From Modestobacter sp. L9-4 (lineage in GTDB: Bacteria; Actinomycetota; Actinomycetes; Mycobacteriales; Geodermatophilaceae): DNA of 64,000 bases. The notes beneath the pieces were generated by a model. The model did not search any database, was not told the origin of the DNA, and worked only from the letters and a program-made list of their open reading frames with translations. Below, piece after piece: positions 61,594-64,000 of this stretch. The stretch lies in NCBI RefSeq assembly GCF_019112525.1, contig NZ_CP077800.1:3348001-3412000 (forward strand), in the 5' to 3' direction. Positions within the stretch are counted from its first letter, which is position 1, and each line of letters begins with the position of its first letter. Position numbers and translations under genes: made by a program.

Positions 61594-62841
61594 TCAGCGG
61601 GGGAGTGCCCGCTGGCCGGTGCCCAGGTCGGCCGCGTCGGCGGCCTGACGGCCGGCGTGCCAGCCGGCCGCGTCCACGGCCCGGCCGGTGCGCTTGCGCA
61701 GCCGGGGGAACAGCTCGCCGACCAGCCGGTCGACCGCCTGCTCCCGCTCGGCCAGCGCCGGCAGCAGCGCCGACCCGTAGGTGGCCATCGCCGCGGTGGT
61801 CGCCGCCTCGCGGGCGTGCTCCAGCCGCTCGCCGATGCGCTGGGCGAACGCATAGAGGAAGCCGCGCCGGTAGGCGGTCGACCGCACGCGGGTGCCGCCT
61901 TCCCGCGCCGCTGCGGCCAGGGCCCGGTCGGCCTGCAGCAGCAGCGAGGCCACCAGCAGCTCGACCAGGTCCAGGTCGTCGGCCGCGCCGACGAGGGTGG
62001 CCATGCCGAACGCCGGCAGCAGGACCACGCGCACCCCGTTCGCCGCCCCGACCGCCTGCACGACCGCGGCCCGTGCGTCGACGTGCGGGTCCTGCAGGTG
62101 CAGCCGCCGGGCGACCACGGACGAGGACGCCCCGCCCGGCTGCCGCGCGAGGACCGCGGTGTCGATCCGGTGCCGCGCCATCAGCGACTGCGCCTTCGCG
62201 CTGAGCGCCTCGGCCTCCTCGGGGAAGTCCGTGGACTCGGCCTTGGCCAGCAGCGCCCGCACCCGGCCCACCAGCTTCGGGTCCGCCCCCGGGTCCAGGG
62301 CGACCGCCGCACGGGTGTCCGCCGACCAGGCCGACGGGGGAGCCAGCAGCTGCTCCAGCGGTGGCAGCTCCCGCACCACACCGAGCACGCGCAGCACGTC
62401 CCGCCAGCCGGCGGCCGCATCGACGCTCTCGCCGCGCCACCACTCGGCGACCGAGGTGGCCGTGCCCTCCAGCCCGCCCAGCTGCGCGGCCCACGCGGCC
62501 GGCGCCTCCGCGACGGCTGCCGCGGCGTCCGCCCGGACCAGGGCGGCGGCCAGCCGGCCGCCGCGCCGGCTGGTGCGCCGGCGCACCGCGTGCACGACGT
62601 CGGCCGGCTGCCAGCCCGCCTCCCAGAGGAACGGCAGCAGCGGTGCCAGTGCGCGCTGGGCGTGGCCGCCGGTGTCGACGCCGTCGTCCAGTGCGGTGAG
62701 CCGGCGCACCAGCGGGTCCAGCTCCGCGGCCTGGACGCCGGGCTGCCCGGCCAGCCGCGAGCCGGCGACCAGCAGCAGCGGGATCGGGTCGGAGCCGGAC
62801 GGGTGCTGGCTGATCGGGTCCTCCTGGGTGCGGCGGGGCAT
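61594..62841 (-). CDS. DUF2786-domain protein (415 aa)
   Basis: The middle of the protein carries DUF2786: KLVGRVRALLAKAESTDFPEEAEALSAKAQSLMARHRID (residues about 200-238, cited in pieces: KLVGRVRALLAKAESTDFPE and AEALSAKAQSLMARHRID). The N-terminal part is Ala/Trp-rich and helical. The C-terminal part includes LDLVELLVASLLLQADRAL and FAQRIGERLEHAREA. The function of this family is not established; phage and plasmid homologues exist. ATG 62841. It stands alone beside purT, with an 88-base gap. Confidence 0.8.
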   Translation of the reverse strand: MPRRTQEDPISQHPSGSDPIPLLLVAGSRLAGQPGVQAAELDPLVRRLTALDDGVDTGGHAQRALAPLLPFLWEAGWQPADVVHAVRRRTSRRGGRLAAALVRADAAAAVAEAPAAWAAQLGGLEGTATSVAEWWRGESVDAAAGWRDVLRVLGVVRELPPLEQLLAPPSAWSADTRAAVALDPGADPKLVGRVRALLAKAESTDFPEEAEALSAKAQSLMARHRIDTAVLARQPGGASSSVVARRLHLQDPHVDARAAVVQAVGAANGVRVVLLPAFGMATLVGAADDLDLVELLVASLLLQADRALAAAAREGGTRVRSTAYRRGFLYAFAQRIGERLEHAREAATTAAMATYGSALLPALAEREQAVDRLVGELFPRLRKRTGRAVDAAGWHAGRQAADAADLGTGQRALPR

Positions 62842-62929
62842 GCGGCGATCGTCCCCGGCGCGGCAGGCGGCGGGAGCCGCGTCGGCCGGCTGTGGACGGC
62901 GCCCCCGGGTGGGGACGGCGGCGAGCGGG

Positions 62930-64000
62930 TCAGGCGCGGGGGTGCACTCGCGACGCGGCCTCCCGGGCGGTGGCCCGCGCGGCGTCGACGTCCTCGGCAC
63001 GGGCCAGGGCCACGCCCATCCGGCGGCGGGTGAAGCTCTCCGGCTTGCCGAACAGCCGCAGGTCCACCCCGGGCAGGGAGAGGGCGTCGTCCACACCGTC
63101 GAAGGTGATGCCGGCGGCCTCGACGCCGCCGTAGACGACGGCGGAGGCGCCCGGGTTGCGCAGCGCGGTGTCCACCGGCAGGCCGAGCAGGGCGCGCGCG
63201 TGCAGCTCGAACTCGTTCTGCCACTGGGTGGTCATGGTGACCATGCCGGTGTCGTGCGGGCGCGGGCTGACCTCGGAGAACCAGACCTCGTCGCCGCGGA
63301 CGAACAGCTCGACGCCGAACAGGCCGAGCCCACCCAGCTCGCCGGTCACCGCGGCGGCGATCGCCTGCGCCCGGTCCAGCGCGACCGGCGACATGGCCTG
63401 GGGCTGCCAGCTCTCGACGTAGTCGCCGGCCTCCTGGCGGTGCCCGATCGGCGCGCAGAAGTCGGTGACGGTCTCCGCGCCGCGCACCGAGCGCACGGTC
63501 AGCAGGGTGATCTCGTAGTCGAAGTCGACGAACCCCTCGACGATGACGCGGGTGCCCGCGACCCGGCCACCGGCCATCGCGTACTCCCAGGCGCCGACGA
63601 CGTCGTCCGGGCCGTCGAGCTTGCTCTGGCCCTTGCCCGAGCTGGACATCACCGGCTTGACCACGCACGGGAAGCCGACCTCGGCGGCCGCCGCCCGCAG
63701 CTCCTCGAGGGAGTCGCAGAACCGGTAGGCGCTCGTGGGCAGCCCCAGGGTCTCGGCGGCCAGCCGCCGGATGCCCTCGCGGTCCATGGTCAGCTGCGCC
63801 GCCCGCGCGGTGGGCACCACGCGCACGCCCTCGGCCTCCAGCTCGACCAGCGTGCCGGTGGCGATCGCCTCGATCTCGGGGACGACGACGTCGGGCCGCT
63901 CGGCCTCGATCAGGGCACGCAGCTGCGCGGGGTCGCTCATGGTGATCGTGCGGGCCGAGTGCGCGACCTGGTGTCCGGGGGCGTCGTCGTACCGGTCGAC
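62930..64000 (-). CDS. purT: formate-dependent GAR transformylase PurT (N-terminus beyond window)
   Basis: ATP-grasp enzyme of purine synthesis that formylates glycinamide ribonucleotide with formate and ATP. Landmarks are [20 protein letters not shown] at the window edge, [48 protein letters not shown] and [17 protein letters not shown]. The coding sequence is open to base 64000, so the first part (about 40 residues by comparison with PurT of about 390 aa) is missing. The internal ATG at 63940 is not the true start. GPT-like use of formate avoids folate at this step. Confidence 0.95.
   Translation of the reverse strand, partial: VDRYDDAPGHQVAHSARTITMSDPAQLRALIEAERPDVVVPEIEAIATGTLVELEAEGVRVVPTARAAQLTMDREGIRRLAAETLGLPTSAYRFCDSLEELRAAAAEVGFPCVVKPVMSSSGKGQSKLDGPDDVVGAWEYAMAGGRVAGTRVIVEGFVDFDYEITLLTVRSVRGAETVTDFCAPIGHRQEAGDYVESWQPQAMSPVALDRAQAIAAAVTGELGGLGLFGVELFVRGDEVWFSEVSPRPHDTGMVTMTTQWQNEFELHARALLGLPVDTALRNPGASAVVYGGVEAAGITFDGVDDALSLPGVDLRLFGKPESFTRRRMGVALARAEDVDAARATAREAASRVHPRA

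Overview
The window is from a very GC-rich actinobacterium. The evidence is abundant GTG starts, ATGA/GTGA operon overlaps, a furA-katG pair, a mycobacterial-type SOS box, F420/PPOX and DUF222-HNH families. The gene set and style resemble Geodermatophilaceae (Blastococcus, Modestobacter, Geodermatophilus), but that placement is inference.

Layout. (1) 1-10.9 kb is a potassium-starvation block: kdpD (cut by the left edge), two small unknown genes, AraC and VOC genes, a large APC permease, a DedA protein, then a 27-aa membrane peptide, kdpF, kdpA, kdpB and kdpC. Five copies of an 11-bp-period direct repeat (GCGTCA..) sit beside kdpD, the small gene pair, the APC permease and kdpF (twice). They look like one KdpE regulon. 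(2) A tRNA-Ala(GGC) at 10950 is followed by about 5.4 kb of visibly AT-richer DNA. This island carries an Mrr-like nuclease, a thymidylate-synthase/dCMP-hydroxymethylase-like enzyme, a protein that looks like an alpha-glutamyl/putrescinyl-thymidine pyrophosphorylase (aGPT-PPlase), a HigB-like toxin with a HigA-ImmA partner, and a frameshifted LuxR remnant at the far edge. It is the best candidate here for an undescribed system: DNA base hypermodification plus restriction or phage defence. (3) 16.5-25.5 kb holds katG-furA, a divergent RlaP-like/CCA-adding nucleotidyltransferase pair, an M48 protease, an SOS-boxed DUF222-HNH gene and a PASTA-like lipoprotein. (4) 25.7-33.5 kb is accessory metabolism: two SDR/MmyB-type-regulator pairs in mirror image, a 14-TM MFS exporter and two FAD enzymes. 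(5) 33.6-38.2 kb has Kup, an MsrP-like molybdoenzyme with its cytochrome b, and threonine synthase.

(6) 38.2-46.9 kb is a carbohydrate module: a PhyH-type dioxygenase, LacI regulator, aldose epimerase, and a galactofuranose-type ABC importer (YtfQ/R/T/YjfF-like) with a DeoR regulator. Nearly identical TTGCAACG-type operators precede both phyH/lacI and the importer, so the LacI protein probably controls both. (7) 47.2-54.6 kb holds a lytic transglycosylase with a LytR_C tail, a methyltransferase, a soluble chemoreceptor with an inverted domain order, and a SpoIIE phosphatase / MEDS-HATPase / PPOX cluster of partner-switching type. (8) 54.8-64 kb has two MFS exporters (one with a TetR regulator and a clear operator), an SDR, an amino-acid permease behind a short overlapping leader peptide, a DUF2786 protein and purT (cut by the right edge).

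Most genes are single or in two- to five-gene operons. Many convergent pairs are separated by long perfect hairpins that serve as terminators.
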